A stretch of DNA of 64,000 nucleotides from Stichopus chloronotus (GCA_021234535.1 CM037842.1:9382001-9446000), one strand, 5' to 3'; positions 25,568 through 38,071 are shown, numbered from the stretch's first letter. Numbers and translations: made by a program. Notes: generated by a model from the sequence alone, not told the origin.

Positions 25568-26868
25568 TCAGAAACTTTTCTTCCAAATGAAAAGTGCATT
25601 TATGTCGTTCATGTTTTTATAAGTGCAGACATCAGCTACCCAACTGTTAAACTTTGTAGGGTATCCTTTCCATTTTACAAAATATTCTTTGCGTCCGTCG
25701 TTGACTCGACGGCTTATAATTTTTTCGATGCAATATGTCTGATCCGCTTTGGACTCTTTTTGCATTTCTTCCTCGTAACACGGTCCTTCTAACTCTTTTC
25801 CGCCTAAATCTTTAAGTCGGTATACGGGGTGGTGGTGGGGTACACGCCGTATTCTACGGACCGCGGTGAAAACTTCATCGGTCCACCGAGGTAGATAACC
25901 TTTGCGAAAAGGAGGGTCTTCATACTAATACGTACGGTATCACCAGGTGCAAATTTGAAGACGCGGTCTGCAACATGTTGATTGGATGTGTTCCCGTACA
26001 GTATCTACCACAGGGTGCGATTAAATCTCTCTACGACTGAAACTTTGGTTTCGTTGTTTGTTGTAAAAAAGCGAATTTGTTCACGGCGAAGAAAGTTTTG
26101 AAAAGGATTGTTGAGGAATTATTTTCCTTTGTCCGTTTGTAATGTGCGAGGTTTTCTGTTTTGTTCTTTAAGGATGCTCCGAAATGCGCGAACGACACTT
26201 CTAGAAGTTTTGTCTTTCAAAACTCTGGCCCATGCAAACTTAGATAAAGTGTCGATGCAAGTCAAAATGGAACGGAATCTCCTGTTTTGTTTGGTGAATG
26301 TAGAGACATCGACCAACTCCGCGTGCCATTGACTGTCAATCCTCGACGGGATCACCTTATTGCCTTTGAAGGTTTTTCTAAGAGGTTTGTGTAGGGTAGA
26401 AGTGTCTCGACTCTGCAACCATTCTGTAATCTTTTTGTCGCTAATGTTCCGTTTGTCCCTTTGTACGACCCGCCTTATCGTTCTTACTCCTTCAGAGGAG
26501 GCGGGATGAGAAAGAACGTAGTATAGATCGCTTAGGTATGTGTCCATCGGGGGCCTCAGGACCACGGACAGCACCCCCGCAACATGCAGATAGGCACAGA
26601 TAGGCACACAAATTTGCGTAGTAAGATGTCGATGGAGAACCCGTTCTTTGATAGACAGTCCATCATGTAAAGCCAACAACGAACTGAAATGCGCAAGTGT
26701 TGAACAAATGTATTTAATACTTTTCCCACGCTCGGTTGTTTGACGAGTCTTGAGCCGCGAAGTGACTGCGCGTCTTTTTGACGGTAGATGATAAGCAGTA
26801 GCGTAAAAATTCTGGCCATCGTTTTCGTCTTCCTCCGTCATCTCTTCCGGTAGAGGACGGCCTCGCAC
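25568..26868 (-). pseudogene. Polinton-type rve integrase with C-terminal chromodomain, broken
   Basis: Integrases of this class insert the element DNA into the host chromosome. The intact 5' part (26,868-26,119) carries SDLYYVLSHPASSEGVRTI, a KKITEWLQSRDT zinc-binding-like linker, and the catalytic core: first Asp in WHAELVDVS, then ILTCIDTLSKFAWARVL, and second Asp in LQTDKGK. After stops and frame changes the third acidic residue is visible in VSVVERFNRTLW (near 26,020). An internal deletion then joins to FAPGDTVRISMK and YRLKDLGGKELEGPCYEEE (SH3-like linker). A chromodomain follows (YCIEKIISRRVNDGRKEYFV, then KWKGYPTKFNSWV, 25,765-25,568), which in related elements can direct insertion to marked chromatin. 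The D, D and E are all present but not in one frame. Confidence 0.88.
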
Positions 26869-26955
26869 CGATCGAGACTCTTAGTTCACACCCATCCAAA
26901 GACTCACATCCTTTCAGCGGTCTACGTTACCAATAAGGTCTCGGGGAGTGTTGAT

Positions 26956-27415
26956 TCAAACTAACGCTTTCCTAAATTCATCCATTCCGACGGGTATGGT
27001 GCTTTTTCTTTTACGCATCACATCGTTTACTAGGTCTACGATATGGGAGCCTTTCATGACGCTGCTTTGCACAACGAACTCCCCTCTTTCGGTCAAATCT
27101 AGGCCGCTTTCTTTGGAGACAATTTTTCCCAGTAATTGAGTCGCCTTACTATTGAAAGCACGTGGAACTCTTCTTCTGACGCCACGTTCTATAAGCCGTT
27201 TTGGGGATGTATATTTTGTCTGCTCGTCGGGCTTTGAGTTCGGTATTACTCTCACCTGAGGTGGTTCATTTGCTTTGGCACCATACACGATGTAACGTTG
27301 CAGAACCTCCGAGTAGCGTTTCATTTTAGTGGTATCGTCGAGACGAGGGTCGCCTAGTACGGCAAAAAGTTGATCTTCGAGTTCTTCACTTTGGTCTTTT
27401 CCAAAGTTTGCGATC
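26956..27415 (-). pseudogene. Conserved Polinton-type protein of unknown function
   Basis: The longest ATG frame (27,324-26,956) begins MKRYSEVLQRYIVYGAK. The same frame is open upstream to 27,415 (EELEDQLFAVLGDPRLDDTT), and that part also looks conserved, so the real start appears lost. The C-terminal part contains ATQLLGKIVS, a RGEFVVQ strand and GSHIVDLVNDVMRKRK, which recurs in homologous elements between the ATPase and integrase genes. I do not know its role. It is separated by one in-frame stop from the small basic protein upstream. Confidence 0.6.
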
Positions 27416-27417
27416 GA

Positions 27418-27699
27418 TTATCTTTTGCGTCCTCCAGAACCCCCGAGGACACCAACACGAGCTTTTTGGTGTGTTCCATTTTTTACTAACGATTTTCTTT
27501 TAGACGGAATGGAAACGCGTTTGTCGGTCAAGGTCCTCAACTGGTTGCATTGTTTGCTTAATTTTTTCTTCTGCGTTCTAGTGAGTGGGACGTTATCTTT
27601 CGAAGTGTTTAGAGCGCCCTCACAAATACAAGTTATGAGATTGTTTGAAGCTCCGTGGATGATACCTCGCCTTTGTTTGGGAGATCCGTGTGCAAGCAC
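27418..27699 (-). CDS. Small basic element protein (adenovirus core X-like in style)
   Basis: A 93-codon minus-strand frame from 27,699. It starts MLAHGSPKQRRGIIHGAS, has an NNLITCICEGALNTSK segment, a run of LTRTQKKKLSKQCNQLRTL, and ends in lysine/arginine and glycine (GVLGGSGGRKR). Such a small, strongly basic protein with a glycine-rich tail is a regular member of these elements and resembles virion core or condensing proteins in composition. That function is inferred. The frame is intact, although every neighbour is broken. Confidence 0.6.
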   Translation of the reverse strand: MLAHGSPKQRRGIIHGASNNLITCICEGALNTSKDNVPLTRTQKKKLSKQCNQLRTLTDKRVSIPSKRKSLVKNGTHQKARVGVLGGSGGRKR

Positions 27700-27771
27700 T
27701 TGCAGATACGGACCTTGTTTACGTCAGCGCTGCATGATGACACACTGGTATAAGGACTCACTTTATATCTC

Positions 27772-28426
27772 TTATCTACTTTTTGACGTAAGCGTATTGC
27801 ACTTTATCGGTTTACGCGTGGCGTCTTTATAAGCTTCTTGTAAATGTTTGGACTTTTCCGGGAACATTTGACGCGCGAGATGTGAAATTTGAGAAGCATC
27901 TCTGTGACTTTTGAATACACCAAATAATTAGAATTCAGACTGATGTTTCGACTTTCTCGACTTTGATGAAACAAATTTTAATGACTAAGATGAATGGTAA
28001 CCCCTTCGTGAAGAGATTGCTTATCTTGAGATCATTGGCCGTTTCACTCATTAAATCATCCAATATGATAAGGTTTGTTTTAGATTTATCCAAATATTCG
28101 TCAAATGAGGGCGGTACACCCTATATAAAGGTTACAGCATCACCCAGTGATTGTACCAGTTGGTCGTACAGCGGTTGATACTCCCCATAAAACCACAGAG
28201 TCACTTGGGGTGGGTCTCGAATTAATTGATCCGCGTGGGATAACTGTTTAAGAAAAACTGTTTTTCCACACTGGGTAGGTCCCGCGACGATGCACGTGAA
28301 AGGATGTTGTAATGTCGCTTCCATCGTAAACACTGGGACCAAAGGTAATGTGATCAGCGTGTTCATAGGATCTCGAACGAGAGACAAGTAATAAGGACTC
28401 ACAATAACGGGAAATTGGTTACACAT
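27772..28426 (-). pseudogene. A32-like genome-packaging ATPase, broken
   Basis: The minus-strand start at 28,426 (MCNQFPVIVSPYYLS) leads to PFTCIVAGPTQCGKTVFLKQ, a Walker A (P-loop) of the FtsK/HerA packaging class, then TLWFYGEYQPLYDQL. After a stop at about 28,120 the frame continues PPSFDEYLDKSKT and NLIILDDLMSETAND, a Walker B with two Asp. It then jumps frame to DASQISHLARQMFPEKSKHL and EAYKDATRKPIK, ending at a TAA at 27,772-27,774. In viruses and Polintons this enzyme pumps DNA into capsids. Its presence says the ancestor had a virus-like stage, although no major capsid gene is seen here. Confidence 0.85.
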
Positions 28427-28512
28427 TATTATATTACAATACCGCCACCATCACAATACCGCCGCTATCACAGCTGACTCGCAAGTAAAAATTCTGATAC
28501 AAACTTACAAGT

Positions 28513-30988
28513 CTAAGAGGCGGGTAGACACTCCATCTTCATTGACTTTACGCGTAATGTACAGATACGACATTGCAGTTTTTTTTCTTCAATATAAGTC
28601 TGCATTCGGTTATGCCGCAACCTAAACCCCATGCTCTGCGCTTCCACCGAAGAACAACTCCTAAGAGCTTTGTCTTTGATTAATGGTTTGGATCGCTTAT
28701 TCACACCTTTACAAGTCACTTTTTCTTTCCCCGAGCCGAAACAGAAATAGTATTTACTATTGAGAGCGATTATGCCATCTCCCTCCCACTCTAAATTAAA
28801 CAAACCATGGGTCCTCTTGTCATATTGTTTGTGTTCAACGGTATATATACGGAGAAACCACAAGTGTTTCTCTAACTCCAAGGCCATGCGCATGTCTTGT
28901 TTTATGATTTCATCCAAAGAGTATCCAGAGATGGCTAAATATTCAGAATCAGTGTCCATTTCACAATACTCAAATTTCTCAGGGTTATCGAACTTGACCA
29001 TAAAATCGTAATACAATTCTAACATTCTAAGTTTGGCGTATTGGTAAACAAAAAAACCCAATCGGTAGGGGGAGACCCAAATCAATTACTCGTCTGTGGA
29101 AATCTACTTCGTACATGTCCGAAACTAGAGGAGTGAGGTATGTAAAGAAAGGGTTATTTGCCAGATTGAATGCTTCATCTTCTTTGTAGACTTGTACATT
29201 TAGGTGACGCTCTTTGTTAGTGACTGTTTTCCCATAAGCTGAATAACCAATCAATTTCATCGTATCTGCGAGGATACTTTTTGACGGATCTTTATCCCCC
29301 TCCCGCCTAGCGTCGCTGACTTCGTCGCTATGCGTTTAAATACCGCTTTAGGGAGAAATTGCGCTACCTGGTAAAGTTTGGTCACTACCAACCCATGTTC
29401 GAGGTACCATCGCAGCAAGGGTGTAGCGAGTAACACTTTGGTGCCTCGCATGTTTCCTATCAGCGTACGTCGGGGTTGGGGCGTGCATTGTTTCTTCTAG
29501 CGCATTGACCCTTATGTTCCCCGATGTCTTCTACCCCCACCGCTATATTTTTAAACACCGGAGGCATTTCCGCGAAGTGGTCTTTTAAATGATCCGGTAC
29601 TGTAATGTCACACTCAACTACTCCAAAAATCTTACCCGCTGTGATGTGGTTTAGGATCTCTTGTTCCACCACATCAATTTTTTCTTGACATGGGTAGGGA
29701 AATAAATTCTGTAACAACTGTCTAATCTCGGGAAACTCGGGTTGGGTCCGTCGTCATTTGCACTCCCAGATTTCCTCAAAATCAAACCCCAGAGATTGAA
29801 GATAGTTGGTGATAGCTTGAGTTTTTTCAAACAATTTGGCCAAAGGTTTTTTCCTTTTTTCGTTGTGAGTTTTTCCTGCGTTAAGTACACAGGGGTGACC
29901 GTGCCAGTAACAACCTTGGAACTGAAATATGATGGGTTTACCACCTTCTCCACCACTCGAACTTAAACCGTCGACCGGTAATTGTCGACCGCCTAATCTA
30001 GCTTCTTTCCCATTGAGCGCGTGCCTAATCGTAATGACCCGTTTTTTAGCCCAGAACTCCAACCAGCCCACCACCGTCTTTTCTAATTTGTAGGTAAACG
30101 CTTTTCGAAACCCCGTCTCCTCTTTACGTCGCAGAGCAATACCGGTGGGCGTGTCCTGCATGACAGCCCAAATATATGCGTTGGCATCAAAACCTATTTT
30201 TTTTTTACACATTTTACCACCTCTTATTTTAGTTTCATTTCTTTCCTGATACCGATGAAAAATGATGGACGGACTCCCCCCCCCCCCACTATATTGTCTT
30301 TGAATAAATGGTAGAAATCTTTATCACTTTGGGGAAAGAGACAAAACCTATCGTTTTTGGTATCCTTGAACAGATACCTCAGGGTTAAGCCTGGAACAGA
30401 TATGCCTTGTTTAAACATGTCGATATCTTTAACACGAAAATAGTCAAAGCTGTTTTCTAAGGATTCTAGGAAAAGAACAACGTCTTTTTATTATTGTATC
30501 ATTCTAGGAAATCTTTGAAAGTTTGCATGTTTTGATCTTTCAACACTCATTGACAGTATTCGTACTCTTCGTCGGTCAGATCCGTCCCTTTTAGTTTGTT
30601 GTGAAAAGACTCTTTGGATGGCAGGGAAGTTGCATCTTATTTTGACAGACTGTCCATCTAATGGTTTGAAAAAAAAAAAGAACTTTCTGCTCTTGACATT
30701 TGTAAGCTTTCAAAATTGATTATAACTACACCCCGGAGCCAGATAATTTTTGATGTCTAGAAATTTCAACCATTCAGTTGATATGCACAAGTGCTCGTTA
30801 AAGCGTTTGATAATTTGCCTGATGGCACGTTGCCCGATATCTTCATCGTTAATTTTCTTTATACTTCTATACAGATGATCTTTCATGACATTCAAGTGAT
30901 TGCGTGTGTACTGACAAACCAAAAAGATAAGATTATGTTTGATCTTAACTTTTTCTTTATTTTTAAATGTACACGAGAGGTTGTACAC
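28513..30988 (-). pseudogene. Polinton-type protein-primed DNA polymerase B, broken into several frames
   Basis: Pieces in coding order on the minus strand: HLCISTEWLKFLDIKNYLAP (exonuclease-domain side, about 30,780), MFKQGISVPGLTLRYLFKD (30,418), GFDANAYIWAVMQDTPTG and IIFQFQGCYWHGHPCV (30,212-29,754), CQEKIDVVEQEILNHITAGK (29,717-29,460), RGTKVLLATPLLRWYLEHGL (29,451-29,257), then motif B in KLIGYSAYGKTVTN (29,260) and motif C in EYCEMDTDSEYLA (about 28,955). DTDS holds the two metal-binding Asp. Frame breaks near 29,050, 29,260, 29,460, 29,750 and 30,220, plus internal stops, show it is dead. The family replicates linear element DNA from a protein primer. A terminal inverted repeat was not located. 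Confidence 0.88.
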
Positions 30989-31029
30989 GAACGGACTATG
31001 TCTTTCAATGAAGGAAAATGACAGTAACT

Positions 31030-34000
31030 ACCTCGAAAAGCAACAGGATTGTCATAAAAACAGTAAAAAAACAGAAATCATATTTGAAAATTAACAGTTC
31101 TTACTATAACAGCCTACATAATGAATATGCAACAGTACAGGTCTCACAAGTGTATCAAAAACATACTACTCAAGTCGTCGCTCCTTGGTAGGTATCGGGA
31201 ATTGTAGTATTTGGTGAAAGGAAACACTGTATTTACAAATAACTTACGAACGGAACACAACCTTACCGGCGGCGTCAGTGATCCTGAGTTGGTAACTGAA
31301 TAACCAATACTAGTATACTTCCTATTGGCTTGCTCAAAGAAGCACACCGTTGATTTGAATGAAAACTGTCAACCACCGCATTATCGTATTCTACACTTTT
31401 TGTCGTTTTGTTAGAAGAATTTGAACTCATATGGCAAAATTAACCAACTGAAACCTATTTATTTTCCCAGATTGTCTGAATGGTGTAATTAAAAACCTTA
31501 CAAAACTTTTGGAGATGAAATTTCAATGTTTTTACTTTTTGCCTACGCACGCGATCACTTTAAAAGAAACAAAAAGAAAAAAACATGGTCTTTTTTAAAA
31601 ACAATAAGTGTATTTATAATATGACAATTTTGATGAATTGCTTATTAGTAGGTTTTTCTTACAATTTATGGAATATACTAGTAATCCAATGTACGAGTGC
31701 TGGAGCATAAGTGTGCTAGTAATGGTATGTTGTGTTTACCTTTTAATGTTTTAACCTATGGAACGATAAAATGAATCTTGACAGTACTTTCCTTAAGATG
31801 CTTCCATTAAAATGATATGCGTTATTTGTATTTCATCATTGACAGTCAGTTGAGTTTCATTAAATGACTATTGAAACTACTGTACATACCAACACCTGCT
31901 GGGAAGGTTAGTTGACAGAAGACTGGCTCCTCTCCGAAATGGCCTAAAAGAAACGATCCTTTGGGGAATTAGTCATAAGTATGAAAAAAATACACCGATC
32001 GTGTTCAAAAGGGGTAATGGGTAATGAGGTTATACTATTCCACTGTGTACCCGACAAGTTACTAGGATAATGTACAAGTTTGTTCAAACTTTAGTGAATT
32101 GTCTTAAAGACCTTTTTACGCAAAATGCACCCGTTGCATTGCTGGATGTGAACTGCTAACCCTTGAACTGTAAGTTGTTTTTTTTTTTTTTGTTCAGGAA
32201 TTACTAATCTGTAAGTAAATGTAATTATTGAAACTGGAAACGATCAATATATTTTTCTTAATATTATGTCGAACAGGTGAAAGCTTTTATAAAATCCTAA
32301 GTCTTCAAACGATGTACGATATTAAGAAACATTTCGCTCTATGGCTAGATTTAAATTCTTACATCAAACGCTTTATGTGTTTTTTCTTTATTTTTATTTG
32401 GAAACAACTCTACTGAATCAGAACACTTGACAAATTGAAAATTGTTGTTTATGCTTTATAGCCTATTTCAATTTTTCCAGGGTGGTTTGGTTCTACATCA
32501 AGACTGATTATTTAACCTGAAGTTCCTTTTTCTTATTAACAATTTTTGAGAGTCTAAATTATTTAAATAACCGTTAGTGTCAAAGGTATATTACAATCAG
32601 TCATCTAACTTTGAAAATTTAAAATCACCCTTACACCACTGTTATCATTACGGATTGCTTTAGAAATTCCACTAATAAAACAATTAGAGTTCTCATTAGA
32701 TTTAAAAATTGTGGTTTGAAGGTGAATATGAACAACCCTATTCCTGTTAGCCTTTATTTATTAATCTCTTGCAGCTTTTGTTCAGGTCTTCCTTTTCGTC
32801 GTCGTCGTTGTCGTTGAGTACAAATGGAACTGTATAAGTGTTACTTATCCTGAAGTGAATATAGTAACCGTCTTTCTGTGAAAGTGTTGCCTCGGTTGAG
32901 ATCATCTCTGTATGAACAACCGGTTGAGTGGAGATGATTCTTAGACATGAATGGCACATCTATTACAAGCATTCATTTAACTACACCATTGAAATTTATA
33001 CCAGGCCCACTAGCAGGTCAAAAAAAAAAAAAAAAAATACTGTAACGATGTATTCTAATTGAAGCCGTACACGGCAGTTCAATCACCATGTTCAAGGTAT
33101 ATTTTTTAACTAACAACTGCAACTAATTTTCAACGTCTTTCCAACTGCTGATCGGTTTCTGACTTCAGCTGCTGTCAGGAGATGACTAATTTTACTTGCC
33201 ACAACAAACTGGAGATCTGGTGCATAACCCACTCCAATCTTTTGGATATCTAGCAAACTAGTTTGACCAGTTTTGCCGCACCTTGTGGGCAACACAGACA
33301 AAAGGACATCTTCTACATTCGATAGGATAGTAGTGTCACTGTCAATACTACCAGGAGAAACTCTGACCGCGTCTTTGTTTAGTCTTCTTGTAACATTAAA
33401 ATGAAAATTCACTTATTTGTCAGTAACTTCGCGGACCGATGACACAATGCACAGACGTAATGCTCATTTTTACAGACTGAAGCAAAACTGATAAAAAGCT
33501 TAACAAACTGATGTGAAACTGATACAGTATTGAATGGTTTTCATCCTCCAAAATGGTCCTTTGCATATCTCTAAGGTTTGAACTCATTGCTCCGAAGAAG
33601 GCAACCTTAGTGCACAATTTTCACGTCGAAAAGTTACACTACACGGTAGCTGTGTTAAATGGTCAATGGTTCTGTTTGTTTTATAGTAAGCATTGTGGCG
33701 CCTTCAACTCTGTAGCAAAAGAAAGGATAGTGATCAAGAATTGTACCAAATAGTAATCAAGTGACACTTGACTCATGTAAAGGGGTGTCTCATAAATCTC
33801 ATAATTTGAGAGATAATGGTTAGAGTCGTGTCTTACAACAAAATTCACACAGCCTTGTGAAAGAAGAACTAACAGCAATGAAGCAAATTTCACGTTCCTA
33901 ATATCACCTTGATTAATCTCTAATGAGTAAAGACCTACATAGTACGGTGTTCCCTGCAAACGTTTCTTGTTTAAAATAAGTTTTAAAGCTGTTCTGGAAA

Positions 34001-35680
34001 CAACTGGCTATTAGAACAGAAATCTCGTGACACAGATTTGTGCTTCAGTTGTAATATTGACAAAATTTTACCTGTATGTTGCACATCGTTTTATGAAAGA
34101 TTGTTCACCCTCAAGACGCATTGTCTGATCAATATGCCAAACATAGTGATATACCTAGACATACATACATAGGGGATGATGGAATCAGCAGAAGAGGTAG
34201 GGCAGAGGATATTTTGCTTTGAGGACATTGAACGAAACGTATAACTGACAAAATGTTTACAACTTTTGGTAGATCAACGCACGTAAATGAATCCTTATTG
34301 CCTACAGAGAGATCCTTAAAAAAAAGTAATATGTTGTGTACATTGCCTAAAATGTGAAATAATCACTGTAAATGAAAGTATCTGACTTTTTAAGGTGGAA
34401 GAAACAAGTGTTGTGGTGGTTGTTCAATATTTTAGAATTGCTTATCTAGCACAGTATTGAAAAAATTACATAATAAAAAAAAGTATGGTATAAATTACTT
34501 CACCTCTTCCTATTTTGTCAGTCAACAAGCAAACTTTCATTATTTTGTAGTGCCAGCTCGTATATTTTACCAGAGTCAGAGACTAAGTAAGTACGATATG
34601 ATTAACTATTACTCTTATTCGAAGAGATGTTATTTCAGCGTATCAAATTTCTATAAGTTCCAAAAGAGTGGCTAATAGTGAAACAATACAATTTATATAT
34701 TTGGAACCACTGAAAAAATGTTGAATTGCTGGTTTTCTTTTGCTTACCAAAAACCCTAACATGTGATGTCACTACTTCTCATAAAATGTTGGTGAAAGGC
34801 CAAAGTCCAATTCTGCACGTGGCACTTCAAAAACCCCAAATATTATTGTCATAACTCTCCCGTCATCCGCTTCGTCCCAAAACTACGTATACTGTCTAAC
34901 ATTAACTGATATAGTCTTCTGACATTAATGGAATAACCTCACCTGTTTTATTTGTTGAAGTACACTCTACCCATTTTCTTTTTAGTCTTGAAAATGTGTA
35001 CAGGTATATTTTATAGCTTGAAACCTGTTTCAATAAAGCAAATGCGTTGCTCACATTAAAAGTTATAAGTACAGTTGAGTGTGCAACATTGTCCACCATT
35101 GTGTTTCATAATTCCTTAATGTCCCCATTGTATAAGGGTGGGAAGATTTATCTTCTTAAAATGGACATTATTCTGAACAAATCTATCACAATTTTCATAG
35201 TCCCTTTTGTGGCACGAAAGTGAATTCCTATAGCACATTTTGATTTTCGGCGCACTGACTTCTTTATCTTCATGTCTTAATGTCGTAGGTATTTGTAAAC
35301 GGCATACAAGAAAAGGAAAAACATAAATACACAAATACATATATATTCATTGTGTGAAAAGGCAAAATTTCAAGAGTTAAAGGAAAATAGGGCGTTCAGA
35401 ATACCCCAACATGACATACAAAAGAAAATAGTGGTAATCATTATTAAACCATTCAGTCTCATCAATAAACATCTACCAAAGCTTCGCCTCCTCAAAACGC
35501 TGTGTATGTGATGAGTAACGGAAGATACATCATTTGAATTTTGAAAAGTTTGGGTGAACAAATTAGTTTTGAGCCACAAATAACTGAATTTCTATCTGTG
35601 AGGACCTTATTTCTTGAAAAGTAGGCTTCTGTCCTTTCTTATTTTGAATAATCTACCATTCTACGTCCACAAACATTGGT
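31030..35680. other. No supported gene
   Basis: Only short frames, none with a recognisable domain. The longest (minus, 33,412-33,110, 100 codons) has no hydrophobic, cysteine or motif pattern that I can assign. A poly(A) run lies at about 33,021-33,037 and a poly(T) run at about 32,178-32,190. The right end of the Polinton-like element must lie somewhere near 31.0 kb, but no terminal repeat was recognised. Confidence 0.5.
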
Positions 35681-35730
35681 TTCAAAAATATGGATGTTTG
35701 CTCTAAAACAAACGCCCTATTTCCCTTTAA

Positions 35731-35880
35731 AGAACAAAATCTGGAAGATTGTTTTGAAAAGCAAGGTGACGAAGCCCTGCTAAACTGCAAGTGGGATAAA
35801 TATACTGATACGGATCACTCAAAATATGACGCCGAAGGTCACAGTCGCGTTAGTACTGGTATCTCAGTGTTAGCTGCTGG
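35731..35880 (+). CDS. Possible isolated exon with cysteine pair (Ig-like spacing)
   Basis: A pyrimidine-rich tract ending ctttaaag precedes an open stretch of 50 codons, followed by a good donor (CTG|GTAAGA at 35,880). It reads NLEDCFEKQGDEALLNCKWD, KYTDTDHSKYDAEGH and SRVSTGISVLAAG. The L-x-C-x-W pairing is reminiscent of an immunoglobulin-like strand, but only one side of such a domain would be present. The partner exons were not found, and a link to the lectin gene starting 2.2 kb downstream cannot be shown. Confidence 0.25.
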
Positions 35881-35884
35881 TAAG

Positions 35885-38050
35885 ATATATGGAATTCAAA
35901 TAACTTGAAATCTCTGCTTTTCCATGCAATATGACAGTATTTTTTACGTGCACAACGTTTAAGTAAAGTAAACGCTATGAATGGTAGAAATGGATTTCGT
36001 GTGGCAGTAGCAGTGATCGCACTCCCAATCTTTCAAATTCGTGCATACCCTACTCAAGAACCTTAGATACGTAAAATAGTTCTCCACCGTCATTTCTCAT
36101 GTCTTTTAAAAAGATGCAAACGTTGCTTTAGGAAAGTCATTGTTCTCATTTTCAGGAAATCTCTCAAAGAATTCGGTAAATGAATTATTTTAATAAATAT
36201 TCATGGTACGAGTCTGGTGCTAGGAATCAAACGGTTGCGACGTAGTGTCGACTAATCAAAATTGAACATTGCTTCTGATTTTTATCTCTCGCTGTGGGTT
36301 GCAGTATTGTTCTAATCACCTATTTGGTGATAAACCTTAGTTTCACCAGTGGCACAGACCTACCGTTCAAAGCATTAATCGGAGTTACCAAATTGTTTAA
36401 GGATTAATTGACTTAAGTGACGTTGCTCTGCAAATGATATTGAACTGGTACCAACAGTAAAGGATAGAAATACCTTTGAGTTTATCAGTACACAGTTTAC
36501 CTTCCTCGGTTTGGTAGGTCTTAAAGTATTATGAGTAATTAAATTTACGTCCATCACAATAATAATTCCACTAGTTTCATATGCGAAAAGGATCTTGCTG
36601 AATGTAAACATTCATGGAGTTTTCATAATCTCTGAACTAAAGAGTTTTTGCGTAGCAAGACCTTGCCAGAAGGACGAAGAGTGCAAAAAATGGAAGGCAG
36701 TATTTATCGGTTTTACGTCACACATTTTCGGGCTCGTGCTGAGGCCCAACTTTCAAGGCGTCATTTCATACCTAAGGAAGCTTCTCCTAGTAAAATTGTT
36801 ATGTTTAACTTAACTTTCTTCAAACATCTCGTACATCGTATTACAGCACGATCCGGGCCACGACGAAGGTGAATTTGAAGAATACATTCAGCTGTATTCA
36901 GTGCTTTTGTTCACACTTTGCGTAGACAGTTGCAATTGGCATCTCACCGAAGACCTCGGTATTAGGCTACCCCTGGAATGAAATGGAATGAGGTGAGACT
37001 TGCAAATTAACATGAACAATGAAGGAAACAAAATACTTCATATCTAGGGATATGCTTTCTCGAGGGCCACCAGCACAATTAAGTCATCCTACTGAAAAGG
37101 ACGTTATAAAATGAATTTCTCATTGAGGACTGAAGGCAGACTATCTACAGACTATCTACTGTCAGCACTATCATATAGACATCAACAAGGTAAGAAATGA
37201 TTTTTCTTCCCCCTTAACGTTTCTACTATGTATTCAACTGAAGTCATTTTTGTAAATAATTCAGAGAATCTGAGCATATCTCAAATAACTTTTGAATATT
37301 ATTAAATTAACCTGTCAAATCGATTGGTTTAGTATGCAAAAGTGCTGCATGTTTTTGGACTGTCACCACGACAGTCTACTTTTATTAGATTGCATCATTT
37401 TTTAAGCGTATGGTTGTAGCAGAGTAAACTTTATTCCAAAATTTATATCACTTGATTTTTTGTGCTGCCAAAAAAAAAAGAAGTACTGACGGAAGAAGAG
37501 ACTCGCGGAACCGCTGATCCTAGTCTGGATTCTTCAAAGTGGTTCTCCCACCCCTCTGTTAGTATATAGGTGCACCTCATGGTATTTCATCCTGTAATGA
37601 GATGCAACTGTGAATGGTGAAACAAGTCCAAAACTGATAAAAAATTGATATTAAAAAGTTACCAACCATGACGACACAAAATACGAATTGAGACTGTGTA
37701 GTAATGACTTGACAAAAGTGTAAGAAAGAGTTAAGAAGGACACAATTTGTTGAAGAAGTAAAGATATTAAACGTAAATGAGACAAACCTTGTTGCACTTA
37801 ATAAGCAGGGGAATCGGTTACTTTGAATCTTTTAGGTAAGCTTTTACAGGCATCATAAGATACATCCATGTGCTTTTACTTCCACTTTAATTGTTCTAAT
37901 TAATATCAAGAGAGGCCATTATGTGAATTAAAAAAACAAAATTATTTTGGGGAAGACAAACAGTACTTAGTGTAATTGCTTTCTTTTTTGGCTTTTTTTT
38001 TTTGGCTTTTTTATCCTACGTTACCTTACTAAATTAGAAATATTTTCTTT
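35885..38050. other. Upstream flank of the lectin gene, no supported gene
   Basis: AT-rich, no convincing coding exon. The ATG exon of the lectin is preceded by tattttcttttgtccag (ending 38,057), which looks like a splice acceptor, so a non-coding first exon and the promoter probably lie in this stretch. No clear TATA box was identified. Confidence 0.45.
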
Positions 38051-38057
38051 TGTCCAG
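38041..38057 (+). promoter_or_regulatory. Probable splice acceptor ahead of the lectin ATG exon
   Basis: Pyrimidine-rich tattttcttttgtccag ends 14 bases before the ATG. This suggests that the first coding exon is the second exon of the transcript and starts at 38,058. Confidence 0.45.
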
Positions 38058-38071
38058 ACAAAACAGGAAAC

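Noticed and set aside
25000..31200. Terminal inverted repeats of the Polinton-like element
   Set aside because: No inverted pair was seen near 25.0-25.2 kb and 31.0-31.2 kb. The ends may be lost or lie further out.
33110..33412. 100-codon minus frame
   Set aside because: No domain, signal, splice context or compositional sign of coding was found.
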